64,000 nt of DNA, from the NCBI GenBank assembly GCA_037577475.1, contig CM075187.1:4007546-4071545 (forward strand). Reading direction: 5' to 3'. Below, piece by piece: positions 27,163-38,873 of the stretch. The DNA is from Chaunax sp. Z400 (lineage: Eukaryota > Chordata > Actinopteri > Lophiiformes > Chaunacidae). Each line of letters opens with the position of its first letter. Position 1 is the stretch's first letter. The notes below the pieces were generated by a model that had not been told where the DNA came from, made no database searches, and worked only from the letters and a program-made list of their open reading frames with translations. The position numbers were made by a program, and so were the translations under genes.

Positions 27163-30100
27163 TTAGCTTTCATCCCCACAGAGAGCAAGAAGAATCTTCT
27201 CATAGTCTCCTTTTGTGTCATCCTGAAGGAAAGAGAAGACATTTAAAAAATTTCAGCAATTCTGACATATAAGATGGGTTTATTGTCATTATCAGATATT
27301 TGCTCACCAGAATTTCCTGGGTCAGTGTTTTGCCGTAGTTTTTCTTGTACTCATCCTTGATCCGTTTCATGTCTATTTCAGAGCGGCTCACCATGACGCG
27401 GGTCAGGATAGGTTTACGGGTCCCTTTACCCTGATGGGCAGAAGAGAGTCAGTAAAGGGAGGTGTTGGGCAGAAGAAGTAACCTGCATGTGTTTGTTTTT
27501 TAAAGATTTTGTTGTTAGTAGTATTTGTACTTTACCTTCATGGCCAAGTTGAGCCTCTCAGCGAAGTACGCCGGCCTGCTTCCAGCACACTTCACTATGG
27601 TTCATTAAAAGAAACGTTAAAATCTGTGCATAAGGATCACTGGATGAATGCTCAGGTATGAGTAGAAGTTTGTGCCTTTACCTACTGCTGTGAGACAACT
27701 TTCTATATCACCCTTCATCTGCAGGTCGATAGCTTTGGCCACGTCCACTTTGCTGTACTTTGAGTACCTCTCGAATACTGAAGGAGGGGAAATCGTGGAG
27801 GAGTGTCAGATCCGACAGGACCGAATAGATTCTGCTGACCGGCACAGCGAGCTAACTAACCTTGACGGAGATGAGGGGCGCTCCTGGTGGTGAGGATCTC
27901 AATGAAGGTGGAGCAGTCTTTGCCCTTCCTCCCCTCCCCAGCCTCGTACAGAGACCTGGCATCACTGTCAACCAGCTGATCGCAAACGGCTTCAGTCCTG
28001 CCGGCCTGTGACGAAGACAAACGAACCAAACGGCAGCACCAATTTTATTAAATTGTATAGTTATGATGCAGAATGGTGTAACAATGCCAAGTTCCCTGAA
28101 GCGACTTACTTCCTATGCAAAGTGTCGGTATGCTCAGATTATAAAAATAATTCATACTTAGAGCAAAGAGTGTATTTACCTCACATAAAATAAGCATAAA
28201 TATTATTACGGTCTTATTATTATTATTAATAATATTATGGTATTATTTCTGTTTGTCACTAAAAAATCTGGAGGGCCAAATTGAAGCAAATTGAAGACAA
28301 ACTTAAGCCGCTTTGCCTCAATTAACATCCTTTAACAAGACTCATCTGTAGATGAAAAAAATGTACAACAACTTCATCAGGACATGACATTTCCCCCAGA
28401 CGATGACGTATCAATAGAAAAAGCATAAGCATATATAGCTGATGATCATATCACTCTGTCATTTTATTTTGGAGGGATAAAAACTAGAATATGCATAAAG
28501 AAAAAGCATGAATATGGGATTAATTTAGCCACTGTTTAATCCAACTATTCTGCTGCTTATTGATAGCAACGTTTGCAAATCTCCTCATTTTCTACCAGCC
28601 ATCTGAAGATGACATGTCTGCCCCGACCACGAAATGATGGGAGGATATAGTCACCGCTATGTCAGTCTGTCCATCGGTCATCGTTTTCTGTTTGGAGCAC
28701 ATCTGGTAAACTATTAGCTTCACCAAACTTCACACATATTTTAATCATGATAAGCAGTTACTGCATTTTAATGTGTTGAATCTTTTTTTTTTTTTTTACA
28801 AATCTTGGTTTTTGAGTTTTCAAAGGAAAGATGATTTTAAAGTGACTCTGAAGGTTGATCATATCCACCAAAGGAATAGACAACATGTCATATACTGATG
28901 CATTTGTTGTTTGTTGCATTTGTCAAGTTTGCTCTGTGTATTTGTAGCTGACAGATGTCCAAATATGAAGACATGAAAGGCCCATTTGTTAACACATGTG
29001 GCATTAGTGTGTGCCTGAAGGGAGTGACTTTGTTTAGTTAAAAACTGCTGTTGCTGTAGAAGCTATAGTAGGGAGTGTTATGTTGTCTGAGAACTCTGAC
29101 ATCCTGGTGTTTGTGCTTGGATGTGTCTTAATCCTGTAACAACTGACAGCATGAAACCCACCACATACCTTACAGAGTGCAAGGAGAGCAGCCTTGAAAT
29201 CCCCACTGGTGTCAGACCTGATGTCATCCTCCAGGTCCTTCTTGTATTCTTGGCAAAGACATCCCAACGTTAACATCAAGGACTTAAAAGTGTTCAAAAT
29301 CATCTCTCATATCCCAGAGGCTGCAATTTGCCACTGTCACGTGTTGCATCAATTCTATTTCCGAACACTAGCTTGATGAAACTGAGGAGTGTTAGCTGCT
29401 ACACACCTTCCTTGTAGGCTTTCTTTATATCCAGGATTTCTTTGTTGTTTCTGGAAGCCATAATCTCTATGAGGGTGTCCTCATCTGTGCCCATACCCTG
29501 AGGAAGATATGTACGGATACATAGTGATAAAGAGAAAGGAAAACACACCTTTTACCCTCATGTATAAGAAATGCAGGAAGTGGGTGGTTGTCATTATGCA
29601 CCAAAAATAACAAATGAATGTGCCACTAATGCATTTCATCTCAAATGTGGTGGGTTTTCTGAGACTGTGAGACTGTGTGAACCTTCATAGCCAGTTTCAG
29701 CTGCTGGGCATCATACTGGGCCGGTGTTTTCAGCAGAGCCAGCACCACATCCTCCAGATCTCCCTTCAGAGCGCTCTTCAGTGCTGATTCCAGAGACTAC
29801 GGTGAGTAAATATAGAGTTTGAGATCACATGGAACAAAATATAAAATGTGTCTGCCTTCTTGCTTTAATTTTTGTTTGATTGTAATTACTTTGCCGCTGG
29901 CCTGCTGGTACGCCTCCTTGATCTGCTGTCTCTGCTCGTTGCTCCTTTTCACCAGAATCTCAATTATGGTGTTTTCATCCACGCCTGCACAAGGAAACGA
30001 AACGGCAAATAAGTGGTTCAGCAGATACTCTTAGCAGTGATGCGTGATGGCCAGCAGAGGGTGTTATAGTTTTTACAGAAGGCCAACATGTAACATGTCT

Positions 30101-30977
30101 AACAAACAAAGACACGTTGCAAAGCCAAGACATGTTCACACACGCTTTAAAGCTTCCCGTGTGCATCTTTGCTTTACCTTTCACCTTGATGGCCTTATCC
30201 AAGACTGCTGCATCTCCATTGGGGCTGAAATTGGGCGCTGCAGTCACCGTCCCCTCGTTCTTCAGGACCTAATAGACACAACACAGATTATTGTGTGTAT
30301 GGTAAATACTTTTTTTTTTTTAAATGCCTCAGATGTAGAATTTCTCTTTTAAAAAGTTGCATTCATCCATCCAGTAGCTTAACACATGCAAAAGGAATGA
30401 AAGAAGATAACTGTGACAGACTTTATAGGCCCTGTGGGAACTCAACCCCTACACCTCCTTAGACCGTGCCTTTTCCCTGCACACACCCATATTTCACTGA
30501 ACTCAAAGATAGCCGGAGAGCACTGTCAGGCTGACACGACCTTATGCAACTTTCTCCGAGTTCACTTTAAGAAACCAGGGAGAGCAGAAGCAGCATTTTG
30601 ATCTGTTCGCAGAGTTTATAAAGGGAGGGGCGCAAATTCCTGCTTCTATGACTCACAACACTCACAAGACTAAGTGCATGGTCATTTAAATCAATACATA
30701 TAATCATTACAGTACAGGCTTCCTTTCACTTTAAGAACTCTTACTCTGCCACCGTTCATTTCCTTCCATCTAGCCAATTATTTTTTTTCCCCTCACTATC
30801 CTCTTCTCTCTTTGCCTGGCTCTGCCTGACCAAATTTTTCCACTCGTAACATACCACAGGAAGAGAAAAAAGGGAAAGATAGGGTGGCTGGCCTTAGCAA
30901 CCGGAGCGGTTACGTACTGACTCATCGGGCATGCCCATATAGATGGTCTGCTGCAGGAAGCTGCGGATGAGAGACAT
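27163..30977 (-). CDS. anxa1: Annexin A1-like protein, complete gene with 11 coding exons
   Basis: Calcium-dependent phospholipid-binding annexin; A1 proteins act at membranes in resolution of inflammation, vesicle traffic and membrane repair. Coding exons on the minus strand: 30,977-30,918; 30,268-30,178; 29,984-29,890; 29,796-29,683; 29,497-29,407; 29,248-29,169; 28,005-27,861; 27,777-27,682; 27,594-27,536; 27,430-27,308; 27,222-27,163. They total 1,014 nt, phases agree throughout, and the product is 337 residues (human A1 is 346). The N-terminal tail MSLIRSFLQQTIYMG resembles the amphipathic S100-binding helix of A1. Four annexin repeats follow: repeat 1 with KGVDENTIIEIL (from about residue 50), repeat 2 with GMGTDEDTLIEI (121), repeat 3 with RKGKDCSTFIEIL (about 203) and repeat 4 with GKGTRKPILTRVMVSRSEID (278). 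The C-terminus is KGDYEKILLALCGDES. The acceptor of exon 6 (GCCAAG) is weak but required by frame. Fish carry several anxa1 paralogues; which one this is cannot be told here. Confidence 0.93.
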
Positions 30978-31597
30978 GGTGGGAGGCTGAGGTCTGTCTG
31001 TGGGGAGGAGGAGAGAAGAGAAACAAATATGAGCACAAAATGTAACTTGAGACTAGAAATTGGTCTGCAAGCCTGATCCAAAAAAACAAAACAACACAGA
31101 AGTAATCATTATTATCAGGCTTTTATTGACTCTACTTTGTTCTTATCTATTAAAGCTGATTGCAAAATAAATAAAGACAAACAGAAAGTTTGCTTTTCCC
31201 TCATCCCCTCCTGGGGAATACAAGCCTCTGCATATCTGCTGTGGCTTTAAGATAGGTGGTTTTCCACAATGTCAAGCATGTGTGCTGCAGACTGCCCGGC
31301 CACACCCACGACCAACTCTGATCTTTACATAGAGAACACTGAAAGCCACATTATATATCCGGCTTCATCAATATTCATGTTTAATCCGTGGATGAACCAG
31401 CTCAGCACTTTTACTTGCGCCATACGTGTAAATTATATTCAACTGTCGCTGCTGTTGTTCCAGCCACACCCTCAAGAGTTGCATCAACACCTTACAAGAG
31501 AAGGGTCCTAAAGACGGCGCACAGTGCCAAACGTCCCCAGGGTCTCACAAATAAAATGGGGGGGGGGGGGAAAGATGCGAGAAGGAAAATTACTCAC

Positions 31598-31740
31598 TGC
31601 GAGGTTTCGGAGGGAAGGAGTTAGTCTCACCGAGGTTTCAGGGGCGTTGGAGCGACACAGAGAGTATATTTATACCCGCGATAAACCCCACCTAGTAGCG
31701 TGTCCAGCCCATACACTCCCCTCCACAGCTGCCATTGGAT
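31598..31740 (-). promoter_or_regulatory. Annexin promoter and non-coding first exon
   Basis: On the minus strand a CCAAT box (ATTGG on plus at 31,734-31,738) lies about 60 bases upstream of TATAAATA (31,674-31,667). A start near 31,644 would give a short untranslated exon ending at 31,598 before GTGAGT; an alternative donor GTGAGA follows 31,631. The exon containing the ATG is joined by an acceptor at 30,999-30,998. The arrangement is that of a classical regulated TATA promoter. Confidence 0.6.
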
Positions 31741-32089
31741 TGAACCGCTGTCCGACGCACCAGAGCGCACCGAGGCTCCGTCCGGGACGTGACGCCGTGC
31801 GTAAAAAGTAGGAACTGTTTCTGTAGAAGACGTGACACTGCATATTTGACAACATACGCTGATGAAGTTTGAGGTTATAAGATTTCATTAGAGTAGGGAA
31901 CTTAATATATAGAATACATTATAAAGTCATCATAAACGAGTCACTACATCCCTTAAAGAGACGTTTAAATCACTCATTTTATTGTACTTTTATTCTTATA
32001 GTTACTCTTAATATTCCATATCACTGGCAATATTACTTTCAATGTCACTCTCATTATTTCCATTTTATTTTTTATTTTCTTATATACCC

Positions 32090-32255
32090 CTGATACACTT
32101 CATATTTTTATTTTCACTAATATTAAATACTGTTTTTTTAAATCCTGTCTTGTATTTTTTACTATAGTTTGGAGCAATGTCTGGCACAAGAATTTCCTTT
32201 GGGATTAATAAAGTTCCATCTCATCATATCTTATCTTATCTTATCTTATCTTATA
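32090..32255 (+). repeat. LINE 3'-tail-like fragment with TTATC repeat
   Basis: The text around 32,170-32,215 ('TTTCCTTTGGGATTAATAAA') runs into a (CTTAT)n tail at 32,228-32,255. In fish genomes this combination of a '...GGGAT.AATAAAG' end and a short tandem tail usually marks the 3' end of a non-LTR retrotransposon. No coding part is left. Confidence 0.4.
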
Positions 32256-32329
32256 TTAATGGGGTTTTAATAAATTATTCTTCATACACACACAATTTAT
32301 TTTAACGTTTAATATAGATAGGTTGATAG

Positions 32330-32560
32330 ATATGTTGGTTGTTTGTCTACAGGATACATGAAGGAGTCAACAGATTTTGACAATGAGAAAGGTCTTTTTT
32401 TCTTTCTTTTTTTTAACAATTTCCCAATATAAAAAAACAAAAGGCCAGTCAAAATAAACGTAAATCATAATATTCCACCACTATGTCCAATTGGATCCAG
32501 ATCATTGGATCCAGACCCAGATCATAATGTGAGAAATTTAAAAAATGTATTTTGAGGGGG
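32330..32560 (+). repeat. Diverged copy of the dispersed repeat family
   Basis: Starts with 'GGTTGTTTGTCTACAGGATA', includes GGATCCAGATCATTGGATCC and fades out around 32,560. It is strongly decayed compared with the copy at 22,003. Confidence 0.4.
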
Positions 32561-32599
32561 TATAGGGACACACAGGTAACAGAGAAAGGTGGAGACATG

Positions 32600-34716
32600 A
32601 CATGTTATATGTTGACAAAAACACGTGGATCCACCGCTATGGAAAATCCCATTTTTGTTGATAACTCATAAGCTACTGATGATAAACACATGATTCCAGA
32701 TGCTATAGTAAGTTTATACAGTTAATGAATTGAGTGGCATTACTTAACTTGGCCTGAGGCAGATCTGAGTAAAGCATCAACATCATGGTGACATCACCAC
32801 AGTGGGTGGAATACTGTCGATACATCTCAGATAAACAGTTGTTATAGTTTTTTGTTTTGTTCATGCCTGGAAACTATTTTGGGAAACTATTTATACAGTC
32901 TGTCTTGTATAAAGTGAATAATGCTGGTTTTGCTTGCTGAATACTTTTGTCTTTCAGCCCATTTTCAGCCCATTCTTTAATGGACACTCAGTGCCAGTAA
33001 GAGTAGCAACACTTTGTGTGGTGTTTTATGGTTAACTATGCATTCACTGCTGGAATGCAGCTTAAGCTAAATGTTTTCTCTCCTATCAATCTTTTTGCAA
33101 ATAAAAAATGTCATCAGGAGATCAATCCATGACCCCTCTATGTCTGCGTTTAGTATTCTTGTACACCACAGAATAATGAGAGACTAAGAAGAGACAACCT
33201 GAGCATTCCTCAGAGTCTGTCTTTGGTGTGTGAGGTAATGATTTCTTTAAGGTGTGGCATGTTGTCATGACGCTACCTGCAGCTGCATGCCTCAACAGAT
33301 GCTGATGCTTTCACACAGCCGGCATAATGACGCCTTTGACTGATGACGACTGCGTCGTTCAAACCCAGTCAGACCTGGTCGTCACTCTGGAGGAGATGGT
33401 CCAAACAATCAAGACTTCACACGCTCCTGATGACATCCATAAAAGTCTGGACACACCTTCAAAGACATCTGGTGTCTCTTGTGATCTGTGGGGACTACAA
33501 CTACCAGCCACACAGGTTATGTTTTCATGTTTCTTTAATATCATGATACAAGACAGGCCTACCTTTTTAAGGCCTACTTAGTCTAAGTTAAAATGTGAAA
33601 CAACTTCCCCGTCAGTGTCCTCTAACATTCACCATCCTTCTGACAACCTGGCAAAAAGGCTGAGCAACCCTATTTTATCCACTTTTACCCATTCTCCCAG
33701 TTTTTGCTTACCCCGGTCCTTCATATGATCGGTTTATATGTGTGTTTAACAGAGTTGTCATATTTTTAGAAAGTGACTCAAAGGGGTGCAGAGGAGTCAC
33801 CCCCTCTGGTGCCCTCAGTTTTGTAAAAATATAGTAAGCGTTCCCTCTTGGATGCCTCTTTGGTGGATAAATCATGATAAGGTTTTTTTCTACAGTGGAG
33901 AGAACGTGGTAAAGTCTCCTCCTCAGTGCTGTTCTAGTGGGTAAAACAGGATCAAGTGTCCACTAGGGTGGCCCTCCAGGGGCTACATGTGAAAAAGTAC
34001 CTTTTACAGTGGACAGAACATTTAAAGTTGCCTGTAGACAGGGGCAGATCTAAGGTTTTTCTAACTCAGGTGCCACAAAGGGGCAACATTCTACACAGGG
34101 GGGCAAAGTATATGTACAACACCTATGCATATTTCTTTATTCAGTAAGATCTATATACATTTCATTCCTTGTTTGCCTTGTTTTGGCTCTATAGCTTTGG
34201 GAAAAGATGCACATAATTAGATATATTTTGCAAATTGTGCCTCGTTCAAACACATTAAACGGGTAATGTACATTATTACAGCATATACAACAGTTAGCCT
34301 AGCCACTGAAGTGAGAGCATCTTTGAATGTTATGTTTACAAACAAGGACAAATCCTACTTCTGACTTTAAGTAAAATCCAGACACTTTGTACTTTGTGTT
34401 CCTCTCAAACTAAAACAATTGTTCATTTTTTATGACTGGAACTGAAACATCTCACAAATTAATTAATATCCGATGTCTTTACCCATCTGGACTCAAATCA
34501 GAAGTCTAAAAAATGTTGTTTTTTATAAAGTCAGAATTCTGACTTTATTTTCACAATTCATGCATTACCATTTATGGCATGCTAAATTTAAGCCAGTACT
34601 CACTTCTATATTATTTTTCAAGTATTAATTTGATTTACTGAGTGATGGTTGTGGCTTGAATGGTGTAAAAAAAAATAATCTGAAAAACTGTTCAGGTGTC
34701 TGTTTTTTTTATTTAT
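32600..34716. other. Intergenic, left flank of the tandem array
   Basis: A plus-strand open segment at 33,327-33,515 ends before GTTATG and could mimic an exon, but its protein resembles nothing I know. The rest is AT-rich with no gene, RNA or clear mobile element. Sequence shared with the array begins at about 34,717. Confidence 0.4.
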
Positions 34717-34756
34717 TTTAAAACACTGACATCTTAATTTTTTGAGCCGGCATCTT

Positions 34757-34980
34757 GTTTGGATGGCTGGGTCATATTTGTTAGGAGGTGGTTTTGTGAT
34801 CGCTGCCGCTTGTTTGTCTGTGAGTGTGTTTGTAAGCAGGATAACTCAACAGGTTTCCATCAGATTTTGATGAATTTTTGTGGAAAGGTGAACGCAGGAG
34901 AACTTAGAGCTAGCCTTCAAAAGTTAATCGGTGTAAAGACTTTGCTGTGGATGCAGGTGACTGAATTCACAGACATCATT
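34757..34980 (+). repeat. Dispersed-repeat head of array unit 1 (repeated in all units)
   Basis: Contains 'TTTGTCTGTGAGTGTGTTTG', GTAAGCAGGATAACTCAACA and AATTTTTGTGGAAAGGTG, a diverged match to the GCAGGATTAC...AATTTGGTG family. Equivalent segments lie immediately left of every SINE in the array. Confidence 0.5.
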
Positions 34981-34996
34981 AATGTGACAGGAAATT

Positions 34997-35260
34997 GATC
35001 CCAGTGGCGCAGTGGGTAGCGCTGCTACCTCACAGCTAGAAGGTCCTCGGTTCAAATCCACCTTGGGACCTGGGACTTTTCTGTGTGGAGTTTGCACGTT
35101 CTCCCCGTGTCTGTGTGGGTTCCCTCCAGGTTCTCAGACTTCTTCCCACCACCAAAAATGTGCAATATAGTTGAATTGGTGACTCTAAAATTGCCTGTGA
35201 ATGTGAGTGTGAATTGTTGTTTGTCTTTCTGTGTGGCCCTGCGATAAACTGGTGATATGC
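34997..35260 (+). mobile_element. tRNA-derived SINE, unit 1
   Basis: The head has a polymerase III A-box-like GGCGCAGTGGGTAGCGCTG and a B box GGTTCAAATCC, as in tRNA-derived SINEs. The body contains the teleost core GTTTGCACGTTCTCCCCGTG and 'GAATTGGTGACTCTAAAATT', ending in 'GGCCCTGCGATAAACTGGTG'. It resembles V-SINE-type elements; the family name is from memory. It lies downstream of coiled-coil gene copy 1 and is part of the amplified unit. Confidence 0.8.
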
Positions 35261-36180
35261 ATCATGTACATGAATTACTGTGCTGTCAGATGCTGGCAAA
35301 GAAAACAATAGTACTGTCCTCATTCAAATGTCTAATCGTCTACCGAGAAATTAGAGAAAAAAATCAGAATGCAGACGATTCCCTGGAGAACATGAGCGTC
35401 ACTGAAGAGATTGATGGTTGTGTTCAACCATTTAAAAGAGATTTGATGAATAAATGATGTGAAGCATCAACAATTGAGGGAGTCAGAAGCAACATCATAC
35501 AGTAGCTGTTCTGGTGGCTCAACATCTTAGTAAAACATTGTGTATCAAACCAAATATTTCTAAGAATTAGGTGCATATTGTTAAGATTTACATCCAGTAC
35601 CAGCGGCGGTGTGTCCTTTATGGAGCAAAGTAGAAAGTGAGGGAGGTCAGGGTGGTGGAGTTTGCATGCATTTTCCTTGATCTGGTGAGGATATCTGTAT
35701 AAATTGTCAAATTATTGGTATTGGAAATTTTAAAAATGCAAAACGCCAAAGCCACAAATTGTGACTATCTTCTAGTATCTTCCTCTACAAGTGTCTGAAA
35801 CCTGTGGAGATTGTTGATAGCTTTAAACAATGTCAAGGAAGTGATTATTCCTCCTTTTCACAAACACGTCTCATCTCAATCCAAAGGCCTGCCTGTGGGC
35901 CACCGGAAAATAAGCAGAGCAACGCAACACAATCAGGTGACATGCATAAGCAGATGCTCATGTGACTTACCATTGGAAAGCTAAATGCATCTAATGTATT
36001 TCAGACATTTCAAGATGGAATCACAGCAGCAGGTACAAACCACGCCATGAAAAACTAAAGGCTAGAATTGTACTCAGTAGCTTCCATGCCTCCGCCAAGG
36101 ATGAACAATCTTACATGTCTGTTCGCTCTTATAATTAAAAAAATCAAAGAAAATGGGAATTGGTCTGAGAATATAAAAGA
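35261..36180. other. Spacer between SINE and gene, unit 1
   Basis: About 0.9 kb without a recognised element. A plus-strand segment, TTTCAG then ACATTTCAAGATGGAATCAC and AGCAGCAG before GTACAA (about 36,001-36,033), looks like a tiny exon with an ATG, and it is conserved in all six units; nothing else supports it. Open frames of 66-68 codons across the SINE/spacer junction have no recognisable motif. Confidence 0.35.
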
Positions 36181-36186
36181 TTTATT
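36181..36186 (-). terminator. Poly(A) signal AATAAA, coiled-coil gene copy 1
   Basis: AATAAA on the minus strand 102 bases past the stop codon. Conserved in the other copies at 40,075-40,080, 43,926-43,931, 47,786-47,791, 51,653-51,658 and 55,567-55,572. Confidence 0.7.
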
Positions 36187-36287
36187 TCTCATTAAACATA
36201 CAGAAAGTCATAAAAAGATAATGTAAAATATTGTAAAAAACTCTTAAAACTACTATTTAAAACAAGTTAAATGAAGGTCCAGAGGCT

Positions 36288-38110
36288 TTAGTTGGGGCTG
36301 GGTTCAGCTGTCCTCTTTTTCCTCTGGAATAAACGCCTCCAGAAGCTCTTCTTCTTTTTGGTCTCCTTTTCTGTTTTGAGCTCCTAAGAAGAAAAAGACA
36401 GCATGTTTAATTTCACATCCAAACATCTCGCTGTTGGTTCACTTATTATCATTTCTTGCTCTATAATAAAAAATCTGATCTGAGGGGATCTTACCTGTGG
36501 CTGAATATTCCCTCCCTTGCATTGAAGCTCAGACAGCTTGATGTTCTCAGCGATCATCTTTTTTAAGCTGTCCTCCTTCTCTGAGACTTTCCTCAGGAAG
36601 ATCTCTTCTCTCGCGGAGAATTCCTGTCGGAACTTCTCCGCCTGATCAGCGAGTTGCCTCCTGAATTCCTCCGCTGTCTTGGAGAGCTCAATTTGATGAC
36701 GCTCCTCTTTCTCAGCCAGCTGCTTGCTGACTTGCTCTTCCAGTGCGTCACATCTGCCCTTGCTCTCCTGCAGAGCTTTCTGTGTGTCACAAAGTTAGAC
36801 ATTCTGGTTAGTTTAGTAGAAACCAAGCTTCAAGTTCAAACTGCATCTAGGCTGAGCTTTTCCTGGCCACACTTCATTATTTCACCCCTTTTTACCAGTA
36901 ATGACCACTTGTAATATGTATCAGCCTAAATGTGGTTAATTGTTTTATCTGTTTTCTTAAATGTTTTCTTAATATGATTTTATGTCCTATAAAACTTATG
37001 GTTTTTATTTAGTTATTTACTGTGAAGCACTTTGGTCAACTCAATGCAGTGTTTTAATGTGCTATATAAATAAATGTGACTTGACTTAACTTGACTATGT
37101 TCTGAGGTCTTCTGAAATAAGTTAGCAAGTAAAGTATGAGCTGAGGCATCTTACCTGTAGCTTGGTGTTCTCCAATTCCTGAGCCTTTTCCTTCTTCTTC
37201 AGAAGGTCTTGCACCTCTTTCTGTCCCTCCTCTAGCTTACGTGCCCTCGTCTGCCAGGTTTCCCACAGCTCGGACACCTTCTCTTGTTTGGAGAGCTGTT
37301 TCTCCAGCCACACTTGTTCGTGGAGCACATCGTAAAGGCTGCACTGAAGCTGGACAATCTCCTCATCTTTCTGTTTGACCGCCTCTTTGTCCTGTTCACC
37401 ATCAAATGTGAGCTGGTTCTGGACGGTCATGGCTGCTCCTTGGCTGCTTTCTTGGTCAAGATAAGTGACGTAACCTTCTCCCTGCATCTAAAGTAAGAAA
37501 TCAAATATCAATCAAATGTACTAAACATGATCTCAGCCTCTGAACCACCTGAGGACAGTCCATCATATCATCAGACAACGATAGAAGCATCATACAATAG
37601 AAATTCAACAAATTATACAAAAGCATATTTTTCCCAAAAGATTACTGTAGTATAACAACGACAGTATTGCACTGATGTGTGGAATGATTTTGCTTAGGCT
37701 GCATATCAGTTAAGTTATTGTATTTTTCTGATACTCTCTACTCTCAGTATAGCAGGTTGTAGACGGTCCCTGCCGCTCTGTCAGCTGTGCATTGAGACTG
37801 ACGGTGTTCGTCCAGCTGACAGGACAGATCGGTTTAATCAACGTGAGGCTTCAGCTCGTTGTCTACCTCACTACGGTAAGAAAAACTAGGTTGTCTACCT
37901 CACTACGGTAAGAAAAACTAGGTTGTCTACCTCAAACTAGGTTGTCTACCTCACTACGGTAAGACAGGGACGTCGTTTGTTTGTAAGTGTGAAGCTGTGA
38001 ATATCTGTCCAACTGTACTGAAGTTCAACAAGTCAAACATTTAACTAATTAATCCTTTTGTGTGCTTTGGCTGTACTCACCATGATAGTTGTGTATCCTT
38101 GTGTGTACAT
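36288..38110 (-). CDS. Unidentified coiled-coil protein, array copy 1
   Basis: Function unknown; I do not recognise the family. Four coding exons on the minus strand: 38,110-38,081, 37,487-37,155, 36,779-36,495 and 36,383-36,288, all phase 0 with GT-AG introns, giving 247 residues. The start ATG at 38,110 has a purine at -3 and an in-frame TAA upstream. Exon 1 also ends in ATG and exon 2 begins with ATG, so later starts exist. Residues 1-25 are Tyr/Thr/Gln-rich. Residues about 44-200 are charged heptad-like sequence (KQKDEEIVQLQ, EKQLSKQEKVSELW, EKEERHQIELSKT, EKFRQEFSAREEIF), predicted coiled coil. The last exon carries a polybasic/aromatic tail KKKKSFWRRLFQRKKR (225-240), possibly a membrane-binding or nuclear-targeting segment. 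No signal peptide or membrane helix. Copy-specific residues: T37, E86, K107, V138, I151, A157, A177, K238. Confidence 0.75.
36900..37096 (+). mobile_element. LINE 3'-end-like fragment in intron 2, unit 1
   Basis: The segment ends 'GTGAAGCACTTTGGTCAACT ... GTGCTATATAAATAAATGTG' followed by a TTGAC-type tail. This is the form of the 3' ends of L2/CR1-like non-LTR elements in fish. Same insertion in the other units at about 40,787-40,983, 44,647-44,843, 48,507-48,703, 52,375-52,571 and 56,288-56,484, so it predates the amplification. Confidence 0.5.
37859..37973. repeat. 32-bp minisatellite in intron 1, unit 1
   Basis: Three full repeats of a 32-base motif (TTGTCTACCTCACTACGGTA then AGAAAAACTAGG) plus one shortened copy lacking CTACGGTAAGAAA. 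Confidence 0.9.
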
Positions 38111-38195
38111 CGCTGGTGAAAACGTTGATCCGGGTTCAGTATGGAGAAAATGAACAATTATCCGTGAATGCTAAAGCTAGCGCTCTGTGATGTTT

Positions 38196-38375
38196 GTTCA
38201 AACAATGAATCTTGTTGGACAAACGGACTTATATACACAATTGTTCTCCTATGACGGGAGACAACTTTTTTACGATGTTGGAACCTATGACGTAAGAGCG
38301 CATATATGGTTTCAGTCCTTACTGCGTCTTATGACGCCTGTGTATCCATGGAAACACAAACGCAGGCCGCCATTT
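38196..38375 (-). promoter_or_regulatory. Promoter of coiled-coil gene copy 1
   Basis: On the minus strand TATATAAG (38,235-38,228) lies about 120 bases upstream of the start codon. Upstream are three CGTCATA motifs (TGACG on plus at about 38,252, 38,288 and 38,332), the middle one being TTACGTCAT, a CRE/ATF-like site. A YY1-type AAAATGGCGGCC lies further upstream (about 38,368). The same layout recurs in all units; e.g. TATA at 42,103-42,096 and 45,963-45,956. This suggests each copy has its own inducible-type promoter. Binding is inferred from motif shape only. Confidence 0.6.
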
Positions 38376-38873
38376 TTAATTTTTTTCGTGATGACAGCGT
38401 TTTTGTTTTAAATTCTATTCTATTCTAATTCTATTTTTCTAACATATTTTCAGTACACAGATATCATTTCATTATTATTCACCTGCTACAGCTTGTGGGT
38501 ATTTTTTCCCTCATATCTCCATAAAAATGAAACCATTCTACTATGAATTTGTTGGCGCAGATTGTTTTAGACAAATACATCAATTGATTTAAAACACTGA
38601 CATGTTAATTTTTGGAGCCGGCATCTTGTTTGGATGGCTGGGTCATATTTGTTAGGAGGTGGTTTTGTGATCGCTGCCGCTTGTTTGTCTGTGAGTGTGT
38701 TTGTAAGCAGGATAACTCAACAGGTTTCCATCAGATTTCAATGATTTTTTGTGGAAAGGTGAACGCAGGAGAACTTAGAGCTGGCCTTCAAAAGTTAAAG
38801 TTAATCGGTGTAAAGACTTTGCTGTGGATGCAGGTGACTGAATTCACAGACATCATTAATGTGACAGGAAATT

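Noticed and set aside
33327..33581. Plus-strand 84-codon frame starting MTPLTDDDC
   Set aside because: Isolated and without a recognised domain or neighbouring exons; codon content does not stand out from the surroundings.
34997..35070. A tRNA gene (A and B box with GGTTCAAATCC)
   Set aside because: No cloverleaf can be formed and the same sequence continues into the SINE body in every unit; it is a tRNA-derived SINE head.
35036..35323. Minus-strand open frames ending '...SQGGFEPRTF' in each unit
   Set aside because: They are translations of the SINE itself; the GGFEPRTF end is the B box read antisense.
36654..36914. Plus-strand frames such as the one starting MPPEFLRCLGE in each unit
   Set aside because: They are antisense shadows of exon 3 of the coiled-coil gene and run into intron sequence.
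37859..37973. CRISPR-like array from the 32-bp repeats
   Set aside because: Repeats are directly adjacent with no unique spacers, lie in an intron of a eukaryotic gene and have no cas genes nearby; it is a minisatellite.
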